Positions 18,531 through 27,649 of a stretch of DNA of 64,000 nucleotides are shown piece after piece. Every line of letters starts with the position of its first letter. Positions within the stretch are counted from its first letter, which is position 1. Source of the stretch: Clostridiales bacterium oral taxon 876 str. F0540 (GTDB taxonomy: Bacteria; Bacillota; Clostridia; Clostridiales; Clostridiaceae); assembly GCA_000466585.1 (NCBI GenBank), contig KE993464.1, forward strand, positions 180,555 to 244,554. Direction: 5' to 3'. The notes below the pieces were generated by a model. The model searched no databases and had not been told where the DNA came from. It worked only from the letters and a program-made list of their open reading frames with translations. The translations under genes were made by a program, and so were the position numbers.

Positions 18531-18672
18531 TAAAATCCAAAAAGTATTCGTAATATATATAAGGTTTTGACAGTGAAACTTAACTTATAAGCATAGTAAA
18601 GCTCTGAATTCTCAGAAGCTTTTAAGCGTATAGGTTAAATGTTGAGCTTGAAGCCTTTTAATGGGAGAAAAA

Positions 18673-19284
18673 ATGAAAGGAACGACACATGCAGGAATCG
18701 GCTTAGCAGCATATGCAGCAGTTAGTGATAAATTTCCCGGAGGATTTAATTATATAGCTATGGCTATTGTACTTGGAGCCTCACTTCTTCCGGATATAGA
18801 TCATCCTAAGAGCTTAATTAACAGGTATATATTACCGTTTAAAAATAAAGGCGCAAAAGTTACATTATACTTATGCAGTGGTATAATAGTTTTGTGGTTT
18901 GATTACATATACACAAATCAGCCGGCCTATAAGGCTTTGGGAGCAGCGCTTATAGCAGTAGGGTTATCTTCTCATCGGCAAGGGCTTACCCATAGTCTTT
19001 TAGGAATGATTACATTTTCATTTATAATTGGATATATAGGAAATAAATATAATATAAAAAATATTACATCCTATTTTATATTAGGTTATAGTCTGCATCT
19101 TTTATGTGACATGGCAACAAACAGAGGAGTACCTCTTTTTTATCCTTTTAAAAATAAAAAGATAAAGTTACCGTTAACCTATAGAGTAGGATCTAAATTA
19201 GGTAATTTTATTGAACTCGTACTTGTAGTATCAGGACTTTTGTATGTAATCTATAGAATTCCTATTATTACTGAGATTAAGTAG
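18673..19284 (+). CDS. YdjM/YbcI-family membrane-bound metal-dependent hydrolase
   Basis: 203 aa, with several TM segments. Conserved residues of the DUF457 family are visible: N-terminal KGTTHAGIG, LLPDIDHPKS (Asp/Asp/His) and HRQGLTHSLLG, followed by HLLCDM near residue 145. Substrate is unknown; membrane lipid or envelope hydrolysis is assumed for the family. The ATG at 18673 is preferred over that at 18661 because GGGAG (18663-18667) sits between them. It precedes uvrC by 70 nt. Confidence 0.8.
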   Translation: MKGTTHAGIGLAAYAAVSDKFPGGFNYIAMAIVLGASLLPDIDHPKSLINRYILPFKNKGAKVTLYLCSGIIVLWFDYIYTNQPAYKALGAALIAVGLSSHRQGLTHSLLGMITFSFIIGYIGNKYNIKNITSYFILGYSLHLLCDMATNRGVPLFYPFKNKKIKLPLTYRVGSKLGNFIELVLVVSGLLYVIYRIPIITEIK

Positions 19285-19354
19285 ATGACTCGGTAAAGGC
19301 TTTGAAATACGAATCTATAGTCGTTTTGTTCGAAATTTATCAAGGGGTGATTTA

Positions 19355-21220
19355 GTGTTTGACTTTGAACATCAGTTAAAAATACTGCCGGATAAGCCTG
19401 GCGTTTATTTAATGAAAAATTATTTAGGTGAAGTTATATATGTAGGCAAAGCCAAGATTTTAAAAAATAGAGTAAGACAGTATTTCCAAAGCTCAAAGAA
19501 TCACTCTGAAAAAGTCAAGGCTATGGTAAAAAATATTGCTGAGTTTGAGTATATAGTTACAGATTCTGAAATGGAAGCACTAATACTTGAATGCAATCTT
19601 ATAAAGAAGTATAGACCAAGATACAATATTCTGCTAAAGGATGATAAACATTATCCTTTTATAAAGGTTACAACAAACGAGGACTTTCCAAGAGTATTCA
19701 TGACGAGAATACATGCTAAGGATGGAGCAAAGTATTTTGGACCTTACACAGATTACGGTGCTGTTTACGAAACCCTTGATTTGGTTAAAAAGGTTTTTCC
19801 TCTTAGAACCTGTAAAATGTCAATAAAAGAAGGAGAAAACAAAGTAAGACCATGCTTAAATTATCATATAGGCTTATGCAGTGCTCCTTGTGCAGGTCTT
19901 GCCTCTAAAGAAGAATACTGGAAGACAGTTCAAAATATAATTGATTTACTGTCCGGAAAAGATAAGCAAATAGTTAAGGATTTGAGGCAGCAGATGGAAG
20001 AAGCAGCAGGAAATTTGGAATTCGAAAAGGCAGCTGCCCTTAGAGATAAGATTACAGCTGTAGAAAAGATAGTTGAAAAACAGAAGATAATTATAGGAAA
20101 CTTTGAAGATGAAGACTTCATAAGTATATATAGTGATGAAACAGACACTTGTGCCATGGTATTTTTCCTTAGAGATGGCAAGGTTGTTGGAAGAGAACAT
20201 TATATGCTTGATAATACGTCAGGTATAGAAAAAGGGGAAATAATTTCTGATTTTATAAAGGAGTTCTATGGAGGAACAGCCTTTATACCTAAGAACATAT
20301 ATGTAACTGAAACAGAGGATTCTGAGCTCTTAGAGCAATGGCTCACAATGAAGAGAGAATCAAAGGTGTGGATTAAGGTTCCTCAAAGAGGAGATAAAAA
20401 AGAGCTTTTGGAAATGGTAACTAAAAATGCTAAGCTTACAATGGAACAATTTAAAACTAAAATTAAGCAGGATAAGGAAATTCAAAAAACTTCTCTTAAG
20501 GAGCTTGCTGAAATTTTGAATTTAGAAGATATGCCCACAAGAATAGAGGCTTATGATATTTCCAATATTCAAGGGGTAGACTCTGTAGGAAGTATGATTG
20601 TTTTTGAAGGTGGAAAGGCCAAAAACAGTGATTACAGAAGGTTTAAAATAAAGTCTGTAATAGGTGCCAATGATTATGACAGCATGAGAGAAATTCTTAC
20701 AAGACGATTTAAGCACGGGCTAGAAGAAATAGAAAAAATAAAAGAAAGAAACCTAGAGTTAAGTGCAGGAAAGTTCTGCGTATTTCCGGATCTGATCCTT
20801 ATGGATGGTGGTAAAGGTCAGGTTAATGTAGCACTTGAAGTTTTAAGTTCACTTAATATAGATATACCGGTGTGCGGTATGGTTAAGGATGATAAGCACA
20901 ATACCAGGGGATTGATATATAATAATAATGAGCTCCTAATCAGACCGAGTTCTAATGTAATGCAGCTAATAACAAGGATACAGGATGAAGTACACCGCTT
21001 TGCCATAACCTATCACAGGAGTTTAAGAGATAAACGAGTTCTTCACTCAGTATTAGAGGATATACCGAATATAGGTGAGAAAAGAAGAAAAGAACTTTTA
21101 AAGAAATTTGGAAGTATAGAAAATATTAAGAATGCTTCATTCGATGAGCTTTTAGATACAGAATCAATAGACAAGAAAGCAGCACAAAATATAATAGATT
21201 ATTTTAAAAATGCAAAGTAA
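19355..21220 (+). CDS. uvrC: excinuclease ABC subunit C
   Basis: 621-aa dual-incision nuclease of excision repair. GIY-YIG domain at the N-terminus (GVYLMKNYLGEVIYVGKAKILKNR), cysteine-rich RPCLNYHIGLCSAPC, UVR domain near residue 205 (EEAAGNLEFEKAAALRD) that binds UvrB, RNase H-like endonuclease with EAYDISNIQG and LILMDGGKGQVN, and C-terminal helix-hairpin-helix repeats (IPNIGEKRRKELLKKFG). GTG start after AAGGGGTG. It leads the clostridial uvrC-PHP-murB cluster. No LexA box was found upstream, unlike uvrB. Confidence 0.97.
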   Translation: MFDFEHQLKILPDKPGVYLMKNYLGEVIYVGKAKILKNRVRQYFQSSKNHSEKVKAMVKNIAEFEYIVTDSEMEALILECNLIKKYRPRYNILLKDDKHYPFIKVTTNEDFPRVFMTRIHAKDGAKYFGPYTDYGAVYETLDLVKKVFPLRTCKMSIKEGENKVRPCLNYHIGLCSAPCAGLASKEEYWKTVQNIIDLLSGKDKQIVKDLRQQMEEAAGNLEFEKAAALRDKITAVEKIVEKQKIIIGNFEDEDFISIYSDETDTCAMVFFLRDGKVVGREHYMLDNTSGIEKGEIISDFIKEFYGGTAFIPKNIYVTETEDSELLEQWLTMKRESKVWIKVPQRGDKKELLEMVTKNAKLTMEQFKTKIKQDKEIQKTSLKELAEILNLEDMPTRIEAYDISNIQGVDSVGSMIVFEGGKAKNSDYRRFKIKSVIGANDYDSMREILTRRFKHGLEEIEKIKERNLELSAGKFCVFPDLILMDGGKGQVNVALEVLSSLNIDIPVCGMVKDDKHNTRGLIYNNNELLIRPSSNVMQLITRIQDEVHRFAITYHRSLRDKRVLHSVLEDIPNIGEKRRKELLKKFGSIENIKNASFDELLDTESIDKKAAQNIIDYFKNAK

Positions 21221-21241
21221 ATTACGAAAGAAGGTATATAC

Positions 21242-21982
21242 TTGAAATACGTAATAGATACTCACACTCATACCATTGCCAGTGGTCATGCTTATAGTAC
21301 TTTGCTTGAAAACATAAAAGAGGCCTCTGAAAATGGAATTAAGGTTTTGGCAGCCACAGATCACGGGCCTAAGATGCCTGGCTCAGCACATATATTTTAT
21401 TTTTCTAATTTAAAGGTACTGCCGAGAGAAATATATGGAGTTACTCTTTTAAAAGGCTGTGAGGCTAATATTATAGATTTTAAAGGAAATCTTGATATAC
21501 CTGATAGAGTTCAGAAAAGATTGGACATAATAATAGCTAGCCTGCATGATGCGTGTATGGACCCGGGAAGCAGAGAAGAAAATACAAAAGCTCTTATTGG
21601 AGCTATGAAAAACTCGAATGTGGATATTATAGGTCATTGCGGTAATCCGATGTTCCCAATATATGAGGAAGAAGTAATAAAGGCAGCAAAAGAATATAAT
21701 GTGTTAATTGAGATAAATAACAGCTCACTTCCTGAGAATGGCTCAAGGGCAGGCAGTATTGATAACTGCATAAAAATAGCACAGCTTTGCAAGGAGTATA
21801 ATGCCAGAATAACTATCGGCAGCGATGCTCACTGCTGTTTTCAAATTGGAAGATTTGAAGAGGCTGATAAACTGCTCAGAGATGTTGATTTTCCTGAAGA
21901 TCTGATAATTAATACAGATAATAGTAAAATTATTAAATACTTGAAAAATAAAGGGAAATTAGCAGACTTAAAGCTTGATTAA
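21242..21982 (+). CDS. PHP-domain phosphatase (YcdX family)
   Basis: 246 aa. PHP metal-binding motifs: DTHTHT at the N-terminus, ATDHGPKMP, a central IIASLHD, DIIGHCGNP and GSDAH near residue 195, enough ligands for a trinuclear metal site. The substrate is unknown. TTG start preceded by AAGAAGG, 21 nt after uvrC, so probably cotranscribed. The 3' end reaches into the upstream extension of the murB frame but not into murB itself. Confidence 0.88.
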   Translation: MKYVIDTHTHTIASGHAYSTLLENIKEASENGIKVLAATDHGPKMPGSAHIFYFSNLKVLPREIYGVTLLKGCEANIIDFKGNLDIPDRVQKRLDIIIASLHDACMDPGSREENTKALIGAMKNSNVDIIGHCGNPMFPIYEEEVIKAAKEYNVLIEINNSSLPENGSRAGSIDNCIKIAQLCKEYNARITIGSDAHCCFQIGRFEEADKLLRDVDFPEDLIINTDNSKIIKYLKNKGKLADLKLD

Positions 21983-22043
21983 TGTATGTATTATACATTA
22001 TACTGAAAATGTGGATTTTTTATTAATATCAAGGAGATGTATG

Positions 22044-22973
22044 ATGAATCGATATAAGGACTTATGCAATAAGCTATATGAGATTGTGCAATCAGAAAAT
22101 GTTGCAATAGATGAACCTATGAAAAATCACACATCATTTAAAGTAGGCGGACCTGTTGACATATTAGTAACGCCGGAAAGTTATGATGAAATAGTAAATC
22201 TAATTAAGCTTTGTAATGGGGAAAATATACCTTATTACATAATTGGAAGAGGTTCAAATTTAATAGTTAGAGACGGTGGATTTAGAGGAATAATAATCAA
22301 ACTTACTAAACTGGATAATATTAAGGTTGAAGATGAAAGACTAATAGTTCAAAGCGGAGTAGATTTATGCAAGGTTTCGGAGGCAGCTTTGAAAAACAGT
22401 CTAAAAGGTTTTGAATTTGCCTGCGGTATTCCCGGAACAGTGGGGGGAGCTGTAACAATGAATGCCGGAGCATATAATGGGGAAATAAGCCAAGTTATAG
22501 AAAGTGCATTGGTTGTAGATAAAAGTGGAAAATTAATTACTTTAAATAAGGATGAGCTGGAGCTCGGCTATAGAATGAGTGCAGTTCAAAAGTATGGATA
22601 TACTGTTCTGGAGGTTACCTTTAAGCTTGTCAAAGGGGAATATGAAAGTATAAAGGAAAGAATAGATGATTTAACTAGAAAAAGAGAAGATAAGCAGCCT
22701 TTAGAATATCCTTCGGCAGGAAGTACCTTCAAAAGACCTGAAGGACATTATACTGGAAAGCTTATAGAAGAATCCATGCTTAAAGGCTTTAGTATTGGTG
22801 GAGCGCAGGTTTCAGAAAAACATGCTGGGTTTATAATAAATAAAGGGGATGCCACAGCAAAAGATATATTAGATTTAATTGCGCACATTCAAAATACGAT
22901 TAAAAGTAATTTTCATGTAGAGCTCCATCCGGAAGTTAGAATTATTGGGGAAGAGGAAGAATGTAAAATGTAG
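22044..22973 (+). CDS. murB: UDP-N-acetylenolpyruvoylglucosamine reductase
   Basis: 309-aa FAD enzyme reducing UDP-GlcNAc-enolpyruvate to UDP-MurNAc. Motifs: FKVGGPVDILV, YYIIGRGSNLIVRDGGF (FAD), GIPGTVGGAVTMNAGAYNGE, and AGSTFKRP carrying the catalytic serine; final glutamate in LHPEVRIIG. Start ATG 22044 lies 7 nt after AAGGAG; the ATG three nt earlier is possible. The last codons and the TAG stop lie within the left arm of an intergenic palindrome, so the extreme C-terminus (EEEECKM) may derive from a repeat insertion. Confidence 0.95.
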   Translation: MNRYKDLCNKLYEIVQSENVAIDEPMKNHTSFKVGGPVDILVTPESYDEIVNLIKLCNGENIPYYIIGRGSNLIVRDGGFRGIIIKLTKLDNIKVEDERLIVQSGVDLCKVSEAALKNSLKGFEFACGIPGTVGGAVTMNAGAYNGEISQVIESALVVDKSGKLITLNKDELELGYRMSAVQKYGYTVLEVTFKLVKGEYESIKERIDDLTRKREDKQPLEYPSAGSTFKRPEGHYTGKLIEESMLKGFSIGGAQVSEKHAGFIINKGDATAKDILDLIAHIQNTIKSNFHVELHPEVRIIGEEEECKM

Positions 22974-23038
22974 AATGTAGAATGTAGAATTAACTATTAA
23001 AAACTTCATTAATTCTTAATTCTACATTCTACATTTTA
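22964..23038. repeat. long AT-rich palindrome between murB and hisC
   Basis: Left arm has three copies of the heptamer TGTAGAA (22967-22987); the right arm (about 23013-23038) carries the complementary TTCTACA repeats, giving a stem of 20 or more base pairs. The left arm includes the murB stop codon. No T-run on the + strand. It resembles the other GAAGAAT/ATTCTTC-type gap elements in being a symmetric, noncoding insertion. Confidence 0.75.
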
Positions 23039-23062
23039 AATTAAATTTTGGGGGGAATTTAA

Positions 23063-24166
23063 ATGGGGTATAGTCTCAGAAAAGAAGTATTGGGTTTGGA
23101 GATGTATGTTGCCGGCAAGCCAATTAGTGAGGTTAAGAGGGAACTCGGGCTCACTGAGGTTATTAAACTGGCATCTAATGAAAATCCACTAGGATGTTCT
23201 CCAAAAGTAAAGCAGGCACTTCAGGAAACAATAGAGGAGGCTTGTTTATATCCTGATGCATCAAACTATGAGCTAAAAAGGGCAATCGCAAAAAACGCAG
23301 GGGTAAAGCCAAGCCAAGTTTTTTGCGGCACTGGATCAGACTTGCTTATTAGAGTAATTTGCAGCACTCTTTTAAATCCAGGCGATGAAAGCATAATGGC
23401 TGAGGTTACCTTCTCACGCTACGATGCAGGCACAAAGTTAATGGGGGGAAAGTCAATAGTAGTTCCAATGAAAGATAATGGGCTGGATATTGACAAAATG
23501 GTAGACAGCATAACAGATAAGACAAAAGTTATATGGCTTTGCAATCCTAATAATCCAACAGGAACAATATTTAGAAAAGCTGATTTGGAAAGAATTATTA
23601 ACAGAATTCCTGAAAACGTTGTGATTATAATGGATGAAGCTTATATCGAATACGTTACAGACAGCGATTATCCTGATTCCATAGCTTTGCTTGATAAATA
23701 TCCTAACATGATTATATTAAGGACATTTTCAAAGGCTTACGGACTAGCAGGTTTACGCTGCGGATATGGAATAGCTCATGAGGACATGGTAAAGTACTTT
23801 AATACAGTAGCTGGTCCTTTTGATGTAAACCTATTTGCTCAAAAGGCGGCAGTAGCAGCTCTGGAAGACAAGGAATATTTAAGAACTGTACAAGAAACAA
23901 ATAAAATAGGAAAACAATATCTTTATGAAGAATTTAAGAAACTTGGGCTTAAATATATAGAAACAAATGCAAACTTTATAATGGTAGAAACAAAGATAGA
24001 TGATAAAGTGTTATTTAACGAACTTCTTAAAAAAGGAATCATCATAAGACCGGGATACCTTTTGGGAATGCCGGGTTGGATGAGGGTAACTATTGGAACC
24101 GGTAAGCAAAACGAGCAGTTTATTAAGGCAGTAAGGGAAATACTTAATGAAAATGTAGAAGGTTAA
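23063..24166 (+). CDS. hisC: histidinol-phosphate aminotransferase
   Basis: 367-aa class I/II PLP aminotransferase. Visible motifs: KLASNENPLGCSPKV, the substrate loop GTGSDLLIRV, CNPNNPTGT, DEAYIEY and the PLP lysine in RTFSKAYGLAGLRCGYG. It normally works in histidine biosynthesis; some HisC homologues also act on aromatic keto acids. Here it stands alone between murB and rapZ with no other his genes, and is flanked by a palindrome and a terminator, so its physiological substrate is less certain. GGGGGGAA supplies the ribosome site. Confidence 0.9.
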   Translation: MGYSLRKEVLGLEMYVAGKPISEVKRELGLTEVIKLASNENPLGCSPKVKQALQETIEEACLYPDASNYELKRAIAKNAGVKPSQVFCGTGSDLLIRVICSTLLNPGDESIMAEVTFSRYDAGTKLMGGKSIVVPMKDNGLDIDKMVDSITDKTKVIWLCNPNNPTGTIFRKADLERIINRIPENVVIIMDEAYIEYVTDSDYPDSIALLDKYPNMIILRTFSKAYGLAGLRCGYGIAHEDMVKYFNTVAGPFDVNLFAQKAAVAALEDKEYLRTVQETNKIGKQYLYEEFKKLGLKYIETNANFIMVETKIDDKVLFNELLKKGIIIRPGYLLGMPGWMRVTIGTGKQNEQFIKAVREILNENVEG

Positions 24167-24170
24167 TAAT

Positions 24171-24201
24171 AAAGCATGGCAGTAATGTCATGCTTTATTT
24201 T
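24171..24201 (+). terminator. terminator after hisC
   Basis: 11-bp stem AAAGCATGGCA/TGTCATGCTTT (one G-U pair), GTAA loop, then ATTTTAT. Confidence 0.82.
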
Positions 24202-24317
24202 ATAGTATACTATTTTGTGTATTTTTAAATTTCTTCATAACTTTATTTCTTATAGCTATGATATAATTAAATTATTGATAAATAAATGAACCAAATACTG
24301 GTATGCAGAATATATAA

Positions 24318-24346
24318 TTAAAAACTTATAAATTTTATGTTATAAT
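24318..24346 (+). promoter_or_regulatory. candidate promoter of rapZ-yvcK-whiA
   Basis: TTAAAA, 17-nt spacer, TATAAT (24341-24346). A second possible start with an extended -10 (TGATATAAT) ends near 24266. The two may both feed the operon. Confidence 0.5.
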
Positions 24347-24453
24347 CTAAAAATAAAATAGAGTATAGATAGGGATTATGGATTAGGAATAGATGAAGTT
24401 AAAAATAATCATTTTCTATTCTTAATGCTTCATTTCCCTCAAGGAGGGACATC

Positions 24454-25338
24454 ATGCGTTTTGTTATAATCACAGGACTTTCAGGAGCAGGTAAAACACA
24501 GGCTATAAGATGTTTAGAGGATTTGGGTTTCTTTTGTGTAGATAATCTTCCTGCAACCTTGATTCCGAAATTTGCGGAATCATGTTTTCAGACAGACGGA
24601 AAAATAGATAAGATAGCGCTTGTTATAGATATAAGGGGCGGAAGCTTTTTCGATGACTTGTTTGAAAGCCTCAACTATCTTAAACAGGAAGGCTATATGT
24701 ATGAAATATTGTTTTTAGATGCCAGTGACGAGGTGCTTGTTAAAAGATTTAAGGAATCGAGAAGAAAGCATCCTTTGGCACCGGATGGAAGAATATTAAA
24801 TGGAATAACCTTGGAAAGAAACAGGCTTAAGGAAGTTAAGGACAGATCAAATAATATAATTGACACTACAAAACTTGCAACCAGGGAGCTTAGGGATAAG
24901 CTTACTGCAATATATTCAGAGGAAGGCCAGATTGAAAATGAACTAATGATAACAGTTCTTTCCTTTGGCTTCAAGTACGGAATACCGGTAGATTCAGATT
25001 TGGTCTTTGATGTAAGATTTCTTCCAAACCCATTTTATATACCTGAGCTAAAAGCTTTTTCAGGTAACGATAAAGAAGTTAAGGATTATGTGTTTGGCTT
25101 TGAAGAAACAAAGACTTTTGTCAATAAGCTTGAAGATATGATAGAGTTTTTAATTCCTAATTATCTTAGGGAAGGAAAAAGACAGCTCATTATATCAATT
25201 GGATGTACCGGAGGAAGACACCGTTCAGTATCTATAGCAAATGAAATATACGAGAGATTGAAAGCAAATAATCATAAAATTAATATTGATCACAGAGATA
25301 TAAATGAAGATATACACAAGGGTGTGGTTAAGTTATGA
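24454..25338 (+). CDS. rapZ: RNase adaptor / nucleotide-binding protein RapZ (YvcJ)
   Basis: 294 aa. P-loop ITGLSGAGKTQ at the N-terminus, C-terminal domain with IISIGCTGGRHRSVSIANEI typical of the family. In E. coli RapZ controls GlcN6P synthase through an sRNA; in Bacillus YvcJ hydrolyses GTP and affects competence. The Firmicute role is less defined. The stop overlaps the yvcK start by 4 nt (ATGA), and whiA follows, giving the classic yvcJ-yvcK-whiA operon. AAGGAGGG is the ribosome site. Confidence 0.95.
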   Translation: MRFVIITGLSGAGKTQAIRCLEDLGFFCVDNLPATLIPKFAESCFQTDGKIDKIALVIDIRGGSFFDDLFESLNYLKQEGYMYEILFLDASDEVLVKRFKESRRKHPLAPDGRILNGITLERNRLKEVKDRSNNIIDTTKLATRELRDKLTAIYSEEGQIENELMITVLSFGFKYGIPVDSDLVFDVRFLPNPFYIPELKAFSGNDKEVKDYVFGFEETKTFVNKLEDMIEFLIPNYLREGKRQLIISIGCTGGRHRSVSIANEIYERLKANNHKINIDHRDINEDIHKGVVKL

Positions 25339-26675
25339 GGTTTATTGACTGGCTAAAGCCAGGTGTGAGAGTTAAGAGATGGATACTGCTTGGAGCCCTT
25401 GGTATATTGATGATAGCCTTTGGGTTAGTTGAATGGATACAGCATAGATGGTACAGTTTTTATTATATAGCTTTCTATATATTCCTTATAGCGGCAGGAT
25501 CCTTTATACTTTACCTAGCTGTTTCTCAAGGCATGAGATCCTTTATATTTTTAATAAATAGAGGATATATTAATGTATCACTGGATTCAAGAAAGCTTGA
25601 AAACTTGATATATGAAAAAAGATTATTGGTAAAGGGACCTAAAATAGTTGTTATAGGCGGAGGTACCGGACTTTCAACTATGCTTAGAGGTCTAAAGCAC
25701 TATACTTCAAATATAACCGCTATTGTAACGGTTGCAGATGATGGAGGAGGTTCTGGAGATCTTAGACAGGACCTCGGTATTTTACCGCCCGGAGATATAA
25801 GAAACTGCATATTAGCTCTTGCAGATACTGAGCCTCTTATGGAGGAGCTTCTTCAGTACAGATTTACAGGGGGAAGGCTTGAAAATCAAAGCTTTGGAAA
25901 TCTATTTTTGGCTGCCATGGATGGAATATCTTCAAATTTTGAAGAGGCAGTTCAGAAGATGAGTTCTGTTCTTGCGGTTACAGGAAAGGTGCTTCCGGTT
26001 ACTTTAGATGATGTAACTTTAAAAGCAAAGCTTAAAAACGGAAATATAGTTTCCGGAGAATCAAAAATACCGGAAGAAGCTTTAGGGCAGAGAAGTGCTA
26101 TAGATAGTGTGTTTCTTGAGCCTTCAAATGTGAGAGCCCTGTATGAAGCTGTAGAGGCTATAAGAGATGCTGATGCTGTAATACTTGGCCCGGGAAGTCT
26201 GTATACAAGCGTAATACCTAATCTTCTTGTGGAGGATATTTCAAGAGCTGTTGAAAAAACAAAGGCTGTAAAAATATATGTTTCAAATATAATGACTCAG
26301 CCGGGTGAAACAGATAATTTTGGGGTTGAGGATCACATAAAGGCAATTTGCAAACATTGTGGTAAAGATATAATAGATTATGTTGTTGTGAATGTAGGGA
26401 AAATAAGCAAAGAACTTGAAGAGAAGTATTTAGGGGAAAGATCCAGGTTAGTTACTATTGATGAAGATGTAATAGAAGATATGGGTGTAAAAGTAATTGA
26501 GGGGGATTTTGTTAAGGTTAGAAATAATCTTGTAAGACATGATTCTGAAAAGCTGGCGGCCATATTGATAGAAACAATTATGGATAAAAAGTTATTGTTT
26601 GATAGAAAGAAGATAATAGAGTACTTCTACTTATCTGAGCGTCTAAAAGAAAGTAAAGGTATTAAAAACAGATAG
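25335..26675 (+). CDS. yvcK: gluconeogenesis factor YvcK family protein
   Basis: 446 aa. Two N-terminal TM helices (about 18-35, 44-66) are followed by the CofD/YvcK Rossmann domain with VVIGGGTGLSTMLRGLK, VADDGGGSGDLR, GDIRNCILALAD and the GPGSLYTSVIPNLL loop. YvcK binds UDP-GlcNAc and couples carbon metabolism to wall synthesis in Bacillus. The N-terminal membrane extension is longer than in Bacillus YvcK and is common in clostridia. Translationally coupled to rapZ. Confidence 0.94.
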   Translation: MRFIDWLKPGVRVKRWILLGALGILMIAFGLVEWIQHRWYSFYYIAFYIFLIAAGSFILYLAVSQGMRSFIFLINRGYINVSLDSRKLENLIYEKRLLVKGPKIVVIGGGTGLSTMLRGLKHYTSNITAIVTVADDGGGSGDLRQDLGILPPGDIRNCILALADTEPLMEELLQYRFTGGRLENQSFGNLFLAAMDGISSNFEEAVQKMSSVLAVTGKVLPVTLDDVTLKAKLKNGNIVSGESKIPEEALGQRSAIDSVFLEPSNVRALYEAVEAIRDADAVILGPGSLYTSVIPNLLVEDISRAVEKTKAVKIYVSNIMTQPGETDNFGVEDHIKAICKHCGKDIIDYVVVNVGKISKELEEKYLGERSRLVTIDEDVIEDMGVKVIEGDFVKVRNNLVRHDSEKLAAILIETIMDKKLLFDRKKIIEYFYLSERLKESKGIKNR

Positions 26676-26688
26676 AAGGAGAGAGACA

Positions 26689-27642
26689 ATGTCATTTTCA
26701 GCTAAGGTAAAAAGCGAGGTTTGCAGAATAGGAGAGCTTACAAGAAGCGAGGCAAAGGCAGAGCTTTCCGCAGTAATGAAGGTCAGCGGGACACTTTCTC
26801 TTGGAGGAAATAAACAGCTGAGTTTTAGAGTAACCACCGAAAACCCTTCTATTGCAAGACGTATATTTAAGCTTTTAAAGCAATATTTTAATATTCATAC
26901 AAAGCTTCTTGTGAAAAAAAGCAATTCTTTTAAAAAGAATAATATATATATGGTTGTTATAACGGAAGAAATGGGCGTTAGAAGTCTTCTAAAGGAAATG
27001 GGCGTTTTAACTAATGATGAGGGTATTATATCCTTGGATTATGGAATTCCAAAAGAAATTGCAGAAGATGAAGACAACAAAAAGGCTTATATAAGAGGTA
27101 CTTTTTTAGGAGGAGGAAGCATAAGCAACCCGGAAAAAACTTATCATCTTGAGTTTGTTACGCACAATAGCGATTATGCGGAAGAATTCAGCAGGCTTAT
27201 CAATACTTATGGGCTTGCTTCAAAGGTTATACAAAGAAAAGGAAGCTATATAGTTTATATAAAAGAAGGGGAACAAATCGTAGATTTGTTAAACATTATT
27301 GGAGCACACTCTTCTCTCTTGGAACTTGAAAATGTTAGAATTATGAAGGAAATGAGAAATAATGTAAACAGGCTCGTAAACTGCGAAACAGCAAACTTAA
27401 GCAAGACTGTAAATGCTGCAATCAGACAGGTTGAAAGTATTAAGCTTATTCAAAAGGAAATCGGACTTCAAAGACTTCCAAAAAACTTAAGAGAAATTGC
27501 AGAGCTTAGGTTAATTTATCCTGATGAATCCCTAAAAGAACTGGGAGAACTTTTAAGTCCTCCTGTAGGTAAATCAGGGGTAAATCACAGGCTTAGAAAA
27601 ATAGAAAAAATAGCAGAGGAACTAAGGAAAGAGGGAAGGTAG
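26689..27642 (+). CDS. whiA: DNA-binding protein WhiA
   Basis: 317 aa. The N-terminal two-thirds has the LAGLIDADG-like fold without catalytic aspartates (KAYIRGTFLGGGSISNP); the C-terminal helix-turn-helix contains LRLIYPDESLKELGELLSPPVGKSGVNHR. WhiA is a division and sporulation regulator in Streptomyces and influences chromosome segregation in Bacillus. It completes the rapZ-yvcK-whiA set, 13 nt after yvcK. Ribosome site AAGGAGAG. Confidence 0.96.
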   Translation: MSFSAKVKSEVCRIGELTRSEAKAELSAVMKVSGTLSLGGNKQLSFRVTTENPSIARRIFKLLKQYFNIHTKLLVKKSNSFKKNNIYMVVITEEMGVRSLLKEMGVLTNDEGIISLDYGIPKEIAEDEDNKKAYIRGTFLGGGSISNPEKTYHLEFVTHNSDYAEEFSRLINTYGLASKVIQRKGSYIVYIKEGEQIVDLLNIIGAHSSLLELENVRIMKEMRNNVNRLVNCETANLSKTVNAAIRQVESIKLIQKEIGLQRLPKNLREIAELRLIYPDESLKELGELLSPPVGKSGVNHRLRKIEKIAEELRKEGR

Positions 27643-27649
27643 TTATTTT

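Noticed and set aside
23063..24166. hisC as part of a histidine operon
   Set aside because: No other his genes are adjacent; it is bounded by a palindrome and a terminator.
26689..27642. WhiA as a homing endonuclease
   Set aside because: It has the LAGLIDADG-like fold, but GTFLGGGS lacks the catalytic acids, and its position after yvcK identifies WhiA.
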